NCBI GenBank assembly: GCA_035540495.1
Contig: DATLGL010000057.1
Location: 1 to 46,098, forward strand
Direction of reading: 5' to 3'
DNA length: 46,098 bases
Source: DASVEG01 sp035540495
GTDB taxonomy: Bacteria; Actinomycetota; Acidimicrobiia; Acidimicrobiales; CADCTF01
The notes under the pieces are model-generated. The model had not been told where the DNA came from. It was given only the letters and a program-made list of their open reading frames with translations, and did no database searches. The first letter of the stretch is position 1. Each line of letters begins with the position of its first letter. The translations under genes and the position numbers were made by a program. Below are positions 1 to 10,440 of this stretch, one piece after another.

Positions 1-2
1 GT

Positions 3-1964
3 CCCCGCCCGTCGCCGTCGAAGAGCCGCCCCTCGGCGGCGACACCTCCGCGACGGCGCCCGCCGGCGTCACGCTCACCCGGCCCGCGAGGTGGGGCGAA
101 GAAGCTCGTCGCCAGGGAGCTCAAGAAGCGCTGCCAACGACGGGCCCTGGCGTTCCTCGTGTTCGGGATCTGCGCGCTGCTCGCGCTCGGCGGCCGGTTG
201 GTGCAGATCCAGGCCCTGTCTCCGGACATGTACACGGCCTACGGTGAACGCCAGCTCGTCCGCTCCCTCACCCTGCCGGCGGCTCGGGGCGCCATCTTCG
301 ATCGCAACGGGCACGAGCTCGCGCTATCGATCCAGCAGTCGACGGTGTGGGCGAACCCACGCGAGGTGCTCGACCCCGTCGGCGACGCCGCGAAGCTCGC
401 GCCGATCCTCGGCGTCGACCCCGCGGTGCTGCAGGACCGGCTGAGCCGAGACGCAGCCTTCGTCTACCTGGCGCGCACGGTTCCCGACGCCGTCGCGGAA
501 CAGGTGACGGCCCTGGAGATCCCGGGCGTCTACCTGATCGACGAGCCGAAGCGGTTCATGCCCGCGGGCGAGCTCGCGGCGCCGGTGATCGGGAAGGTCG
601 GCACCGACAGCAAGGCGCTCGCGGGTCTCGAGCTGCAGTTCGACGACGTCCTCCGCGGCAAGCCGGGCCGGCGGGTCGTCGAGCGCACGCCGAACGGCGT
701 CCCGACCGGCGGTGAGCGTGAGTTCGTGCCAGCAAAGCGAGGCGAAGACCTCGTCTTGACCCTCGACCGGTCGCTGCAGTTCGAGACCGAACGATCGCTC
801 GCGGCGATGATCCAGGGCGCTCACGCGCAGGGCGGCATCGCGATCGTCATGGAGACGCGGACGGGCGAGATCCTCGCTCTGGCGAACCTCGAGGCCGATC
901 CCAACGGCGGTCCGCCGGTGCCGGCCACGAAGATGACGGCGCTCACGAACGTCTACGAGCCCGGTTCGGTCAACAAGCTCATCACGATCGCCGGCGCGAT
1001 CGAAGAGGGCATCGTTTCCCCCGACGACAAGCTCACGATCCCCGACACGATTCGCGTTGCGGACCACACGTTCAAGGAGCACGACAAGCACGGCCTCGTG
1101 CAGTGGACGATCACCGACGTGATGGCCCAGTCGTCGAACGTGGGGTCGATCATGCTGGGTCAGGAGCTCGGCAAGGAGCGCCTCGACCAGTACCTCCGCG
1201 ACTTCGGGTTCGGGAAGAAGACCGGCCTCGGGTTCCCCGGCGAGTCGGCTGGCCTCATGCTCGACCCGAAGAAGTGGTCTGGCACCTCGCTGCCGACCAT
1301 CGCGATCGGCCAGGGCATCGCGGTCAGCGCGATGCAGATGCTCGCCGCGTACAACACGGTGGCGAACGGTGGCGAGTACGTCGCACCCAAGCTGGTGAAG
1401 GCGACGGTCGACCCGTTCGGCCAGCAGCAGCTCACCCCGTCGCCCCAGCGCCACCGGGTGGTGTCCGAGCGCACCGCTGGCCAGGTCACCGCCATGCTCA
1501 ACGAGGTCGTGCGCGTCGGCACCGGCATCAAGGCCCACATCGACGGCTACACCGTCGCGGGCAAGACCGGCACCGCGCGGAAGCCTCTCGAGGGCCAGCG
1601 CGGGTACAAGCACGGCGCGTACGTGTCGTCGTTCGCGGGGTTCGTTCCTGCCGAGCGCCCGGCATTGAGCGCGATCGTCATGCTCGACGAGCCGACCCCG
1701 ATCTACGGCGGCCTCGTCGCGGCACCCGTGTTCGCCGACGTCATGCGCTACGCCCTCCGTCAGTTCCGCATCCCGCCGCCGCCGCCGGTCTCGGTGCCCG
1801 ACGTGCCCCTCGCGTCGGAGACCGATGCGGCAACGACCGGCGAGCCGGTGCCCGACGAGTCGACGCCGGTGCCGACGGCAGCTCCGAACCCTGCGCCGGC
1901 TCCCTCGCCGACGCCCGCCGGCTCGACGGCGTCTACAGTCGCACGGCCCTCGCGAACGCCCTGA
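3..1964 (+). CDS. ftsI: FtsI/PBP2b-type septal peptidoglycan transpeptidase, 5' end cut by window
   Basis: Class B penicillin-binding protein that cross-links septal peptidoglycan, anchored in the inner membrane by one N-terminal helix. The frame is open to the window edge. The first in-frame start codon in the window, GTG at 159, falls inside the membrane helix, so the true start is upstream; a K/R-rich stretch at about 99-145 precedes the helix, as is usual in FtsI. Numbering from GTG 159, the dimerisation region holds the RGxxxDRNG motif, the catalytic SxxK is S270-V-N-K273, SxN is S325-S326-N327, and KTG is 469-471. No PASTA domains follow; the C-terminus is a Pro/Thr/Ala-rich tail. It ends 13 bp before murE in the dcw order. 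From about position 2 to 95, the frame starting at base 2 has better GC3 than this one, so the extreme 5' part is uncertain. Confidence 0.93.
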   Translation, partial: PRPSPSKSRPSAATPPRRRPPASRSPGPRGGAKKLVARELKKRCQRRALAFLVFGICALLALGGRLVQIQALSPDMYTAYGERQLVRSLTLPAARGAIFDRNGHELALSIQQSTVWANPREVLDPVGDAAKLAPILGVDPAVLQDRLSRDAAFVYLARTVPDAVAEQVTALEIPGVYLIDEPKRFMPAGELAAPVIGKVGTDSKALAGLELQFDDVLRGKPGRRVVERTPNGVPTGGEREFVPAKRGEDLVLTLDRSLQFETERSLAAMIQGAHAQGGIAIVMETRTGEILALANLEADPNGGPPVPATKMTALTNVYEPGSVNKLITIAGAIEEGIVSPDDKLTIPDTIRVADHTFKEHDKHGLVQWTITDVMAQSSNVGSIMLGQELGKERLDQYLRDFGFGKKTGLGFPGESAGLMLDPKKWSGTSLPTIAIGQGIAVSAMQMLAAYNTVANGGEYVAPKLVKATVDPFGQQQLTPSPQRHRVVSERTAGQVTAMLNEVVRVGTGIKAHIDGYTVAGKTGTARKPLEGQRGYKHGAYVSSFAGFVPAERPALSAIVMLDEPTPIYGGLVAAPVFADVMRYALRQFRIPPPPPVSVPDVPLASETDAATTGEPVPDESTPVPTAAPNPAPAPSPTPAGSTASTVARPSRTP

Positions 1965-1977
1965 GGGCTCGGACACC

Positions 1978-3407
1978 ATGCGACTTGACCTCCTGCTCGA
2001 AGCGGTCGAGGTGCTCGACCTCGCGGGCGATGCATCCACCGATGTCGTCGACGTGGCGTACACGTCGGCCGGCGTGCGCGCCGGATCGCTGTTCTGCTGC
2101 CTGCCCGGGCGCCGACGAGACGGTCACGAGTTCGCGGCCGACGCCGTCGCCCGTGGCGCAACTGCGCTCCTCGTCGAGCGAAACGTCGACACCGAACCGG
2201 CCGTCGCCCAAGCGCGGGTGGCGAACGCACGATCGGCGATGGGCTTCGCCGCGTCCGCGCTCCACGGCAACCCCTCCCACGCGTTGCAGGTCGTCGGGAC
2301 GACGGGCACGAACGGCAAGAGCACCACGTCGAGGCTCGTGCAGGCGATCCTCGACGGTGCGGGCATGGCGTGCGGCCTGATCGGCACGATGAACAACGCC
2401 CGCACCACGCCCGAGGCGCCCGACCTCCAGGCCGCGCTCTCCGCCTTCGTAACCGAAGGCAAGGTCGCGGCGTCCATTGAGGTGTCATCTGTCGGCTTGG
2501 TGCAGCGGCGCCTCGACGGCACCCGCTTCGCCGTAGGCATCTTCACCAACCTCTCGCCGGACGAGCTCTGGATCCACGAGTCGATGGAGGAGTACTTCCG
2601 GGCGAAGGCGATGCTGTTCGAGCCCGAACGCACCGCCGTCGGCGTGGTCAACGTCGACGACGAGTGGGGCCGGCGTCTCGCCGACGAACGCGCGTCGCTG
2701 CTCCCGATCCGCACGTTCTCGCTCGACGATGCGCACGACCTCGACCTCCGGGTCGGCGCGTCGTCGTTCACGTGGCGGGGCGAGCGCGTCGACCTCCCCC
2801 TCGACGCGTCGTACAACGTGATGAACGCGCTCGCCGCGCTCACCGCCACCGCAGAACTCGGTGTCGACGCGTCGACCGCTGCCGCGGCGCTGTCGTCGAT
2901 CGAGCCCATCGCCGGCCACGGAGATCCCGTCGACGAGGGCCAGCCGTTCCGTGTCGTCGTCGACTTCGCCCACACCGCCGGCGCGCTGGCGTCGGTGCTG
3001 ACGGAGTCTCGCCGCGCGCTCGGCGGCGAAGGCGCCCGAGTGATGGTCGTCTTCGGTTGCGGTGGTGATCGTGACCCCACGCGCCGGCCGCTCATGGGGG
3101 AGGCCGCAGCCCGGCACGCCGACGTCGTCGTCGTCACCTCCGACAACCCCCGCTCCGAGAGCCCCGCCGCGATCGTGACCGCGGTGGCTGAAGGTGCGAG
3201 GAAGGCCGGCGCTCGCGATCTGCGGGTCGTCGAAGACCGCCGGGAGGCGATCGAGTCGACCATCGCGGACGCCCGACCCGGCGACGTGATCGTCATCGCG
3301 GGCAAGGGTCACGAGACCGGTCAGATCGTCGGCGGCGAGGTCCTCCCGTTCGACGACGCCGAGGTCGCGCGCGAGGCGCTGCGGGCGGCGGGGTACGGAG
3401 GGGCGAA

Positions 3408-3411
<4 letters not shown>
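1978..3411 (+). CDS. murE: UDP-MurNAc-tripeptide ligase MurE, with altered metal-site motifs
   Basis: Cytoplasmic Mur ligase (477 aa) adding the third residue to UDP-MurNAc-L-Ala-D-Glu. ATG 1978 lies 13 bp after the ftsI stop. The N-terminal uridine-binding domain is followed by the ATP loop GTTGTNGKST (residues 107-116), TTPEAPDLQ, a carbamylated-lysine motif FRAKAMLF, and a C-terminal domain with FGCGGDRD and DNPR at 389-392, the signature for meso-diaminopimelate. Oddities: EVSSH of typical MurE is EVSSV (V172), and the usual RDHLDYHG reads PDELWIHE (194-201), so a conserved His of the metal-binding segment is Glu196. The GTGA overlap with mraY means no murF follows. Assignment to MurE is strong from overall architecture; full activity with the altered motif is not proven. 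Confidence 0.9.
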
Positions 3412-4445
<1,034 letters not shown>

Positions 4446-4447
4446 CG

Positions 4448-5761
4448 ATGGCTGACGAGCGGTTCCTCGTCGTCGGCCTCGGCGTGGCGGCGGAGTCGAT
4501 GGTGCGCCAGGCGCGAAGGCGCGGTCACGACGTCGTCGTGCTGGAAGACCGTCCGAGCGACGTGTCGCGGGAGCGGGCGGCACGCCTCGGTGTCGAGATG
4601 GTGACCGACGTCGACGTGGCGACGCTCGTCGCGGCGGTCGACGCGGTGCTGCCGAGCCCGGGCGTAGCGATCGGACACTCCGCGATCCAGACCGCCTTGG
4701 CTTCGGGCGTGCCGGTGTGGACGGAGTTCGAGCTGGCGGCGCAGTGGGACTCCCGACCGCTCGTCGCCATCACCGGCACGAACGGCAAGACGACCGTCAC
4801 CACCCTCGTCGAGGAGATGCTCCGCTCGAGCGGCCGGCGCGTCGTGGCGTGCGGCAACAACGACCTGCCGCTCATCGAAGCGATCGCCGATCCCGACATC
4901 GAGCTGTTCGTCGTCGAGGCGTCGTCGTTCCGGCTCGAGTTCACCGAGACGTTCCGGCCGATCGTCGGCACGTGGCTCAACTTCAGCCCCGACCACCTCG
5001 ACTGGCATCCGGACCTCACGCACTACGCGGACGCGAAGTCGAAGATCTGGCGCTCTCAGTGCCCGGACGACCTCGCGATCGGAAACGTCGACGACGTGGA
5101 GGTGATGCGCCACCTGCGCCGCGCGCCGAGTCGGCAGCAGACGTTCGGCCTCACCGGAGGCGACTATCGCGTGAGCGACGACATGCTCGTGACGCCGGAC
5201 GGTGGGGAGATCGCCGCCGTGGCCGACTTGCCGCGAAACCTGCCGCACGACGTCGCGAACTCGCTCGCCGCGGCAGCGACGGCGATCGGGGCGGGCGCGG
5301 CGGTCGAGACGTGCGGTGCCGTGCTCCGCTCGTTCGCGGGCCTCCCCCACAGAGTCGCTCTGGTGCGAGACGCTGGTGGTGTGCGGTGGTACGACGACTC
5401 GAAGGCCACGACGCCCGCCTCGGTCGTCACCGCGGTGTCGGGGTTCGACTCCGTCGTGCTCATCGCGGGGGGCAAGAACAAGGGCCTCGACCTCGGCGTG
5501 CTCCGCGACGTCGCGCCGCGGATCAAGCACGTCGTGGCGATCGGCGAAGCCACGACGATCGTCGAAGACGTCTTCCGGGGCGTCGTGCCGACACAGGCCG
5601 CGAACTCCATGGACGAGGCGGTCGCCCTCGCCGCGGGCGTCGCCGGCCCCGGAGACGTGGTCCTTCTGTCACCCGGCTGTGCTTCCTACGACTGGTACCG
5701 GAACTACGGCGAGCGTGGCGACGACTTCGCCCGCGCGGTCAACGAACTCGAGGTCGGATGA
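4448..5761 (+). CDS. murD: UDP-MurNAc-L-alanine:D-glutamate ligase MurD
   Basis: Cytoplasmic Mur ligase (437 aa) adding D-Glu to UDP-MurNAc-L-Ala. It starts at ATG 4448, two bases after the mraY stop. A Rossmann-like N-terminal domain (LVVGLGVAAES) precedes the ATP loop GTNGKTTVTT, the EASSF motif, and an intact SPDHLDWHPD segment including the metal-binding His, which makes a useful contrast with the altered equivalent in the MurE of this cluster. The C-terminal domain carries YDDSKATTP and the LSPGCASYD motif. It overlaps ftsW by ATGA. Confidence 0.97.
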   Translation: MADERFLVVGLGVAAESMVRQARRRGHDVVVLEDRPSDVSRERAARLGVEMVTDVDVATLVAAVDAVLPSPGVAIGHSAIQTALASGVPVWTEFELAAQWDSRPLVAITGTNGKTTVTTLVEEMLRSSGRRVVACGNNDLPLIEAIADPDIELFVVEASSFRLEFTETFRPIVGTWLNFSPDHLDWHPDLTHYADAKSKIWRSQCPDDLAIGNVDDVEVMRHLRRAPSRQQTFGLTGGDYRVSDDMLVTPDGGEIAAVADLPRNLPHDVANSLAAAATAIGAGAAVETCGAVLRSFAGLPHRVALVRDAGGVRWYDDSKATTPASVVTAVSGFDSVVLIAGGKNKGLDLGVLRDVAPRIKHVVAIGEATTIVEDVFRGVVPTQAANSMDEAVALAAGVAGPGDVVLLSPGCASYDWYRNYGERGDDFARAVNELEVG

Positions 5762-7008
5762 AGACACAAGCTCCTGCGAAGCGCCGCCGCCGCCTCCCGC
5801 CGCGCACCGGCGCGTACGTGGGTCTGATCGCCGTCGTCGGGATGCTCAACCTGCTGGGCCTCGTGATGGTGCTGTCGTCGTCGTCGGTGCAGGCTCAGCG
5901 GTACCACGGGTCTCCGTGGTTCTTCTTCAACCGGCAGGTGCTGTGGGTCGCGATCGCCACGACCGGGCTGGTCGTGATGTCGCGCATCGACTACCGGCGC
6001 TTGCGCGTGCTGGGCGCGCCGATCATCGCGATCAGCAGCGTGCTGATGCTGATCGTGCTGATCCCCGGCGTCGGCATCACGGTGAGCGGCTCGGCCCGAT
6101 GGCTCGGCTTCGGCCCGTTCCGGATGCAGCCGTCCGAGCTGGCGAAGCTCGGCCTGCTCATCTTCGCCGCCGACCTGCTCGCTCGCCGCGGCGAGAAGAT
6201 GTACGACAAGCGTCAGACGCTGTATCCGGTGATGGGAGCGTTCCTCCTCGTCGCGACGCTGCTGATGGCCCAGCCCGACCTCGGCACCACGCTCGTGACG
6301 GGCGGCATCGTGATCGGCGTCCTGTTCCTCGCCGGGCTCCCGTTGCCGTCGATGGTGTCGCTCGGGCTCGGCGCCGCGATCACCACCTTCCTCCTGGCCC
6401 GGTTCGAGCCCTATCGGTGGCAGCGGATGACGTCGTTCCTCGACCCGTTCGCGGACGCCAGCAACACCGGGTATCAAGCCGCGCAGGGGCGAGTCGCACT
6501 CGCCGCCGGCGGGCTGCTCGGCGTCGGTCTCGGCTCGAGCCGCGCGAAGTGGGGCTTCCTGCCGGCGGCCCACACCGACTTCATCTTCGCCATCATCGGC
6601 GAGGAGCTGGGCCTCGTCGGCACGCTGTCGGTCCTCGCGATGTTCGCGACCTTCGCCGCGCTCGGCGTGCGATCGACGATGCGGGCACCCGACCGTTTCG
6701 GGATGCTCCTCGCCGGCGGCGTGACCGCGTGGATCGTGGGCCAGGCCACGATCAACGTCGGTGCCGTCGTCGGGCTGCTCCCGATCACCGGCGTGCCGCT
6801 CCCGTTCGTGTCGGCTGGCGGGTCGTCGCTGGTCCCTCTGATGGCCGGCGTCGGCGTGCTCCTCAACATCACGCGGCAGTCGGGGTCGGCGACGCGTCCT
6901 CCGACCGGCTCCACGAAGGTCGGCGCCGACGCGCCCCGAGTGAAGGTGAAGGTGACGGCGAAGGCGAAGACGAAGGCGGCGGCGGCCGAGGCGACCGGCG
7001 GCGCGTGA
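5758..7008 (+). CDS. ftsW: SEDS peptidoglycan polymerase FtsW with Lys/Ala-rich tail
   Basis: Polytopic SEDS-family glycosyltransferase (416 aa) that polymerises lipid II at the septum with its partner FtsI. ATG 5758 overlaps the murD stop. It has a basic cytoplasmic N-terminus (KRRRRLPPR) and about ten membrane helices. Family motifs are SARWLGFGPFRMQPSELAKL, QPDLGTT, and the C-terminal ITGVPLPFVSAGGSS. After the last helix comes a cytoplasmic tail of about 40 residues that becomes Lys/Ala rich (VKVKVTAKAKTKAAAAE). That tail resembles the larger tails on two other proteins in this window and might contact nucleic acid or acidic partners; this is inference. Confidence 0.95.
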   Translation: MKTQAPAKRRRRLPPRTGAYVGLIAVVGMLNLLGLVMVLSSSSVQAQRYHGSPWFFFNRQVLWVAIATTGLVVMSRIDYRRLRVLGAPIIAISSVLMLIVLIPGVGITVSGSARWLGFGPFRMQPSELAKLGLLIFAADLLARRGEKMYDKRQTLYPVMGAFLLVATLLMAQPDLGTTLVTGGIVIGVLFLAGLPLPSMVSLGLGAAITTFLLARFEPYRWQRMTSFLDPFADASNTGYQAAQGRVALAAGGLLGVGLGSSRAKWGFLPAAHTDFIFAIIGEELGLVGTLSVLAMFATFAALGVRSTMRAPDRFGMLLAGGVTAWIVGQATINVGAVVGLLPITGVPLPFVSAGGSSLVPLMAGVGVLLNITRQSGSATRPPTGSTKVGADAPRVKVKVTAKAKTKAAAAEATGGA

Positions 7009-8129
7009 GCACCTGCTTCGCCGTCATCGCCGGAGGCGGTACCGCCGGCCACGTCGTCCCCGCGCTGTCGATCGGCCGCTCCCTCGTCGAGCGAGGTCAT
7101 CCGCAGTCGTCGATCCACTTCGTCGGGTCGCGACGCGCGCCCATCGATCGGCGCCTCCTCGGCGAGAGCGGCTTCCCCGTGACGTACCTCCCCGGACGCG
7201 GGCTCGCCCGCAAGCTCACGTTGCAGAACCTGGGCTCGCTCGCAGGGTTCGCGATCGGTCTGGCGCAGGCCGTCGTGTTGCTGGCCAGACTGCGACCAGC
7301 CGTCGTCGTCTCGATGGGCGGGTATGCCGCGGCGCCGTGCGCGTTCGCTGCCGCGTTGTTCCGCATCCCGCTCGTCCTGTCGGAGCAGAACGCGGTGCCC
7401 ACGGCGACGCACCGGCTGGTCGGACGGTTCGCGACGGCGTCGGCGGTGCCCTACGAGGGGACGCCGTTGCCCCGGCCTGTCGTGACGGGGAACCCGGTGC
7501 GCGACGAGGTGCTCGACGTCGACCGATCGGCGGCTGGCAAGCGCGCCGCTCGGGCGGCGTTCGGCCTGCCTGAGGACGCGACGGTCATCGTCGCGGTCGG
7601 CGGATCGCTCGGCGCGCGCACGATCAACCAGGCGGTGGTCGGACTCGCGTCGGCGTGGGCCGATCGCGGAGCGATCGCGATCCGCCACGTGATCGGTGAC
7701 CGTGACTGGGACGAGATGTCGACGCTCGGCCCGACGAACGCCGACGGGCCGCTCGTGTACCAACGTGTGCGCTACGAAGACCGGATGCCCGAAGCTCTCG
7801 CCGCGGCCGACCTGGTGGTCTCGCGCTCGGGCGGCAGCATCGCCGAGCTGGCGGTGATCGGGCGCGCATCGATCCTCGTACCGCTCCCCATCGCGCCCTA
7901 CGACCACCAGGCGGCGAACGCGCAGGTGCTCGTGAGGGCGGGCGCGGCGATCATGCTCCGAGATCACGAGGTGACGCCGGAGCGCCTCGCCGAGGAGATC
8001 GACCGCCTGCTCGCCGAACCGGGCACGCTCGAGCGGATGGGAGAGGCGGCGCGCACGGTCGGCCATCCCGATGCCGCGGCGCGCGTGGCCGATCTCGTCG
8101 AGCTGCACGCGCGGAAGGGGCGGCGATGA
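7005..8129 (+). CDS. murG: Lipid II synthase MurG (UDP-GlcNAc:lipid I GlcNAc transferase)
   Basis: Membrane-associated GT28 glycosyltransferase (374 aa) converting lipid I to lipid II. GTG 7005 overlaps the ftsW stop (GTGA). The N-terminal domain has the glycine-rich GGGTAGHVVPAL loop, which contacts the lipid substrate, and SMGGYAAAP. The C-terminal nucleotide-sugar domain has VGGSLGARTIN and SRSGGSIAEL, with the PYDHQAANA segment of the donor site. Length and motif order are normal. It overlaps murC by ATGA, within the co-transcribed dcw run. Confidence 0.97.
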   Translation: MSTCFAVIAGGGTAGHVVPALSIGRSLVERGHPQSSIHFVGSRRAPIDRRLLGESGFPVTYLPGRGLARKLTLQNLGSLAGFAIGLAQAVVLLARLRPAVVVSMGGYAAAPCAFAAALFRIPLVLSEQNAVPTATHRLVGRFATASAVPYEGTPLPRPVVTGNPVRDEVLDVDRSAAGKRAARAAFGLPEDATVIVAVGGSLGARTINQAVVGLASAWADRGAIAIRHVIGDRDWDEMSTLGPTNADGPLVYQRVRYEDRMPEALAAADLVVSRSGGSIAELAVIGRASILVPLPIAPYDHQAANAQVLVRAGAAIMLRDHEVTPERLAEEIDRLLAEPGTLERMGEAARTVGHPDAAARVADLVELHARKGRR

Positions 8130-9517
8130 CGTCGGAGGTCTTCGATCTCGCCACGCCGAAGTCGGTGCACATCGTCGCCATCGGCGGCGCCGCGATGTCG
8201 GCGATCGCGTCGATCCTCACGTCGCTGGGCCACCGTGTCACCGGATCCGACCTCGCCACCTCGCCCGTCGTCGACCGCTTGCGTTCGACCGGCATCACCG
8301 TGCATGTGGGTCACGACGCTTCCAACGTCGCCTCCGACGTCGACGTGGTGGCGATCTCGACCGCGGTGCGAGCGGACAACGTGGAGGTCGTCGCGGCTCG
8401 CGAACGAGGGATCCCGGTGCTGTCGCGGCAGGACGTGATGGCCGCGATCTGCGCGACGAAGCGCACGATCGGCGTGGCAGGCACGCACGGCAAGACGACC
8501 ACGACGTCGATGCTCGCGCTCGTCCTGACCGACGCCGGGCTGCAGCCGTCGTACCTCGTCGGCGGGCAGCTCACCAAGCTCGGCTCGGGTGTGGCGTGGA
8601 CGGACGGCGACTGGTTCGTCGTCGAGGCCGACGAGTCCGACCGCACGTTCCTCGCCCTCGGCGCCGAGGCCGCGATCGTCACGTCGGTCGAGGCCGACCA
8701 CCTCGATCAGTACGGCGACGTCGCGGCGATCGAGCAGGCCTTCGGTGACTTCCTCGCCGAGGCGTCGGGCCCACGCGTCGTGTGCCTCGACGACCCGGGC
8801 GCGGCGAAGGTGGCAGCGGCGGCGGCGTCGGCGGGCGTCGGTGACATCACCACGTACGGCACCGCCGAAGGAGCCGACTACCGCATCGTCGACCTGGAGA
8901 CCTCACGATCGAGCGTGCGCTTCGCCCTCGACATCCGGGGTGATCGTCGAGTCGAGCTGACGCTGCCGGTGCCGGGTGCGCACAACGCCCGCAACGCAAC
9001 GGCCGCACTCGCGCTGGCGCACGGGCTCGGCGTCGACCCCGAGGTCGCCGCGTCCGCGCTCGCCCGCTACGGAGGCGTGTCGAGGCGCTTCGAGTTCCGC
9101 GGCGAGCGCAACGGCATCACCTTCGTCGACGACTACGCCCACAACCCGGGCAAGGTCGCCGCAGTGCTGGCCGCGGCACGCGGCGGGGGATGGGATCGAG
9201 TCGTCGCCGTGTTCCAGCCCCACCTGTACTCGCGTACGGCCGACCTCGCGACCGAGTTCGGTCGATCGTTCACCGACGCCGACCTCGTCGTCGTCACCGA
9301 CGTCTACGGCGCTCGTGAAGACCCCCGGCCTGGCGTCACCGGTGCGCTCATCGTCGATGCCATCGCTGCGGAGGACCCGGGGCGTGAGGTCGTCTGGTGT
9401 CCCGGCCGGTCCGAGCTGGCCGAGCGGGTGCGTGAGCTCCTCAGCCCTGGCGACCTCTGCATCACCCTCGGCGCCGGCGACGTCAACGCGATCCACGACG
9501 AGCTGTTGGCCGGATGA
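8126..9517 (+). CDS. murC: UDP-MurNAc:L-alanine ligase MurC
   Basis: First Mur ligase (463 aa), adding L-Ala to UDP-MurNAc in the cytoplasm. ATG 8126 overlaps the murG stop. It shows the N-terminal IGGAAMSAIA nucleotide loop, the ATP loop AGTHGKTTTTS, the EADESD motif, the ADHLDQYG metal-binding segment (intact His), and a C-terminal domain with DDYAHNPGKVAA and QPHLYSRT. ATGA overlap with murB. All expected active-site motifs are present. Confidence 0.97.
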   Translation: MTSEVFDLATPKSVHIVAIGGAAMSAIASILTSLGHRVTGSDLATSPVVDRLRSTGITVHVGHDASNVASDVDVVAISTAVRADNVEVVAARERGIPVLSRQDVMAAICATKRTIGVAGTHGKTTTTSMLALVLTDAGLQPSYLVGGQLTKLGSGVAWTDGDWFVVEADESDRTFLALGAEAAIVTSVEADHLDQYGDVAAIEQAFGDFLAEASGPRVVCLDDPGAAKVAAAAASAGVGDITTYGTAEGADYRIVDLETSRSSVRFALDIRGDRRVELTLPVPGAHNARNATAALALAHGLGVDPEVAASALARYGGVSRRFEFRGERNGITFVDDYAHNPGKVAAVLAAARGGGWDRVVAVFQPHLYSRTADLATEFGRSFTDADLVVVTDVYGAREDPRPGVTGALIVDAIAAEDPGREVVWCPGRSELAERVRELLSPGDLCITLGAGDVNAIHDELLAG

Positions 9518-10440
9518 GCGACGCTGCCGCAATCGACGCGGCCGCGGCGCACCTCGAAGGCCTCGCGGACCGGGACGTTCCGATCGGGCCGCTCACCACC
9601 TATCGCGTCGGTGGCCGCGCGCGACTGTTCGTCCGCGCTTCCGACGAAGGCGACCTCGTGCGGGTCCGCGACGCCGTCGCGGCGTCCGGCGTCGACGTGC
9701 TGGTGATCGGCAAGGGCTCGAACCTGCTCGTCGCCGACCGGGGCTTCCCCGGCCTCGTGGTCGCCCTCGGCGAGGCGTTCGCCGAGATGGAGATCCTCGA
9801 CGGCGCGCGCGTCCGGGCCGGAGGCGCGGTGAGCCTGCCGGTGCTGGCGAGGCGCACCGCCGCAGCGGCGCTCACCGGGTTCGAGTGGGCCGTCGGTGTG
9901 CCGGGCAGCGTCGGCGGCGCCGTACGCATGAACGCGGGCGGGCACGGCTCCGAGACACGCGAGGCGCTCGTGTCCGTTCGCGTCATCGACCTCGCCGGCG
10001 GGCGCGACGGCGAGATCCCCGCGCGCGATCTCGACCTCGGCTACCGCCACTCGAACGTGTCGAGCAGCGAGGTCGTCGTATGGGCCGACCTCCAGCTCGC
10101 GCCGGGCGACCGCGCGCAGTCGGAGCGCACGATCAGCGAGATCGTCCGCTGGCGCCGCGAGCACCAGCCGGGCGGTCAGAACGCCGGGTCGATCTTCACG
10201 AACCCGCCTGGTGACAGTGCCGGCCGCCTCATCGATGCGGCCGGACTCAAGGGGTTCGCCAAGGGATCCGCGCACGTGTCGCCGAAGCATGCGAACTTCT
10301 TCCAGGCACAAGAGGGAGGCTCGGCTGACGACGTGCGCGCGCTGATCCTGGAGGTTCGGCGTCGTGTGGCGGAGGCGACGGGTGTCGACCTCGTGCCCGA
10401 ACTGCGCATGGTCGGCTTCGACGAGGGGGAGACGGGGTGA
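9514..10440 (+). CDS. murB: UDP-N-acetylenolpyruvoylglucosamine reductase MurB
   Basis: FAD flavoenzyme (308 aa) that reduces UDP-GlcNAc-enolpyruvate to UDP-MurNAc with NADPH. FAD-binding segments GKGSNLLVAD and GVPGSVGGAVRMNAGG are clear. The catalytic serine loop reads NAGSIFTNP, where many homologues have FKNP, and the C-terminal PELRMVG carries the conserved glutamate. The loop Lys-to-Thr change is worth noting but the serine is kept. ATG 9514 overlaps the murC stop. No ddl gene follows, unlike in many dcw clusters. Confidence 0.95.
   Translation: MSDAAAIDAAAAHLEGLADRDVPIGPLTTYRVGGRARLFVRASDEGDLVRVRDAVAASGVDVLVIGKGSNLLVADRGFPGLVVALGEAFAEMEILDGARVRAGGAVSLPVLARRTAAAALTGFEWAVGVPGSVGGAVRMNAGGHGSETREALVSVRVIDLAGGRDGEIPARDLDLGYRHSNVSSSEVVVWADLQLAPGDRAQSERTISEIVRWRREHQPGGQNAGSIFTNPPGDSAGRLIDAAGLKGFAKGSAHVSPKHANFFQAQEGGSADDVRALILEVRRRVAEATGVDLVPELRMVGFDEGETG

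Noticed and set aside
324..2063. Long open frame antisense to ftsI
   Set aside because: Arg/Asp/His-rich shadow of a high-GC gene; no motifs, while the + frame has all transpeptidase motifs.
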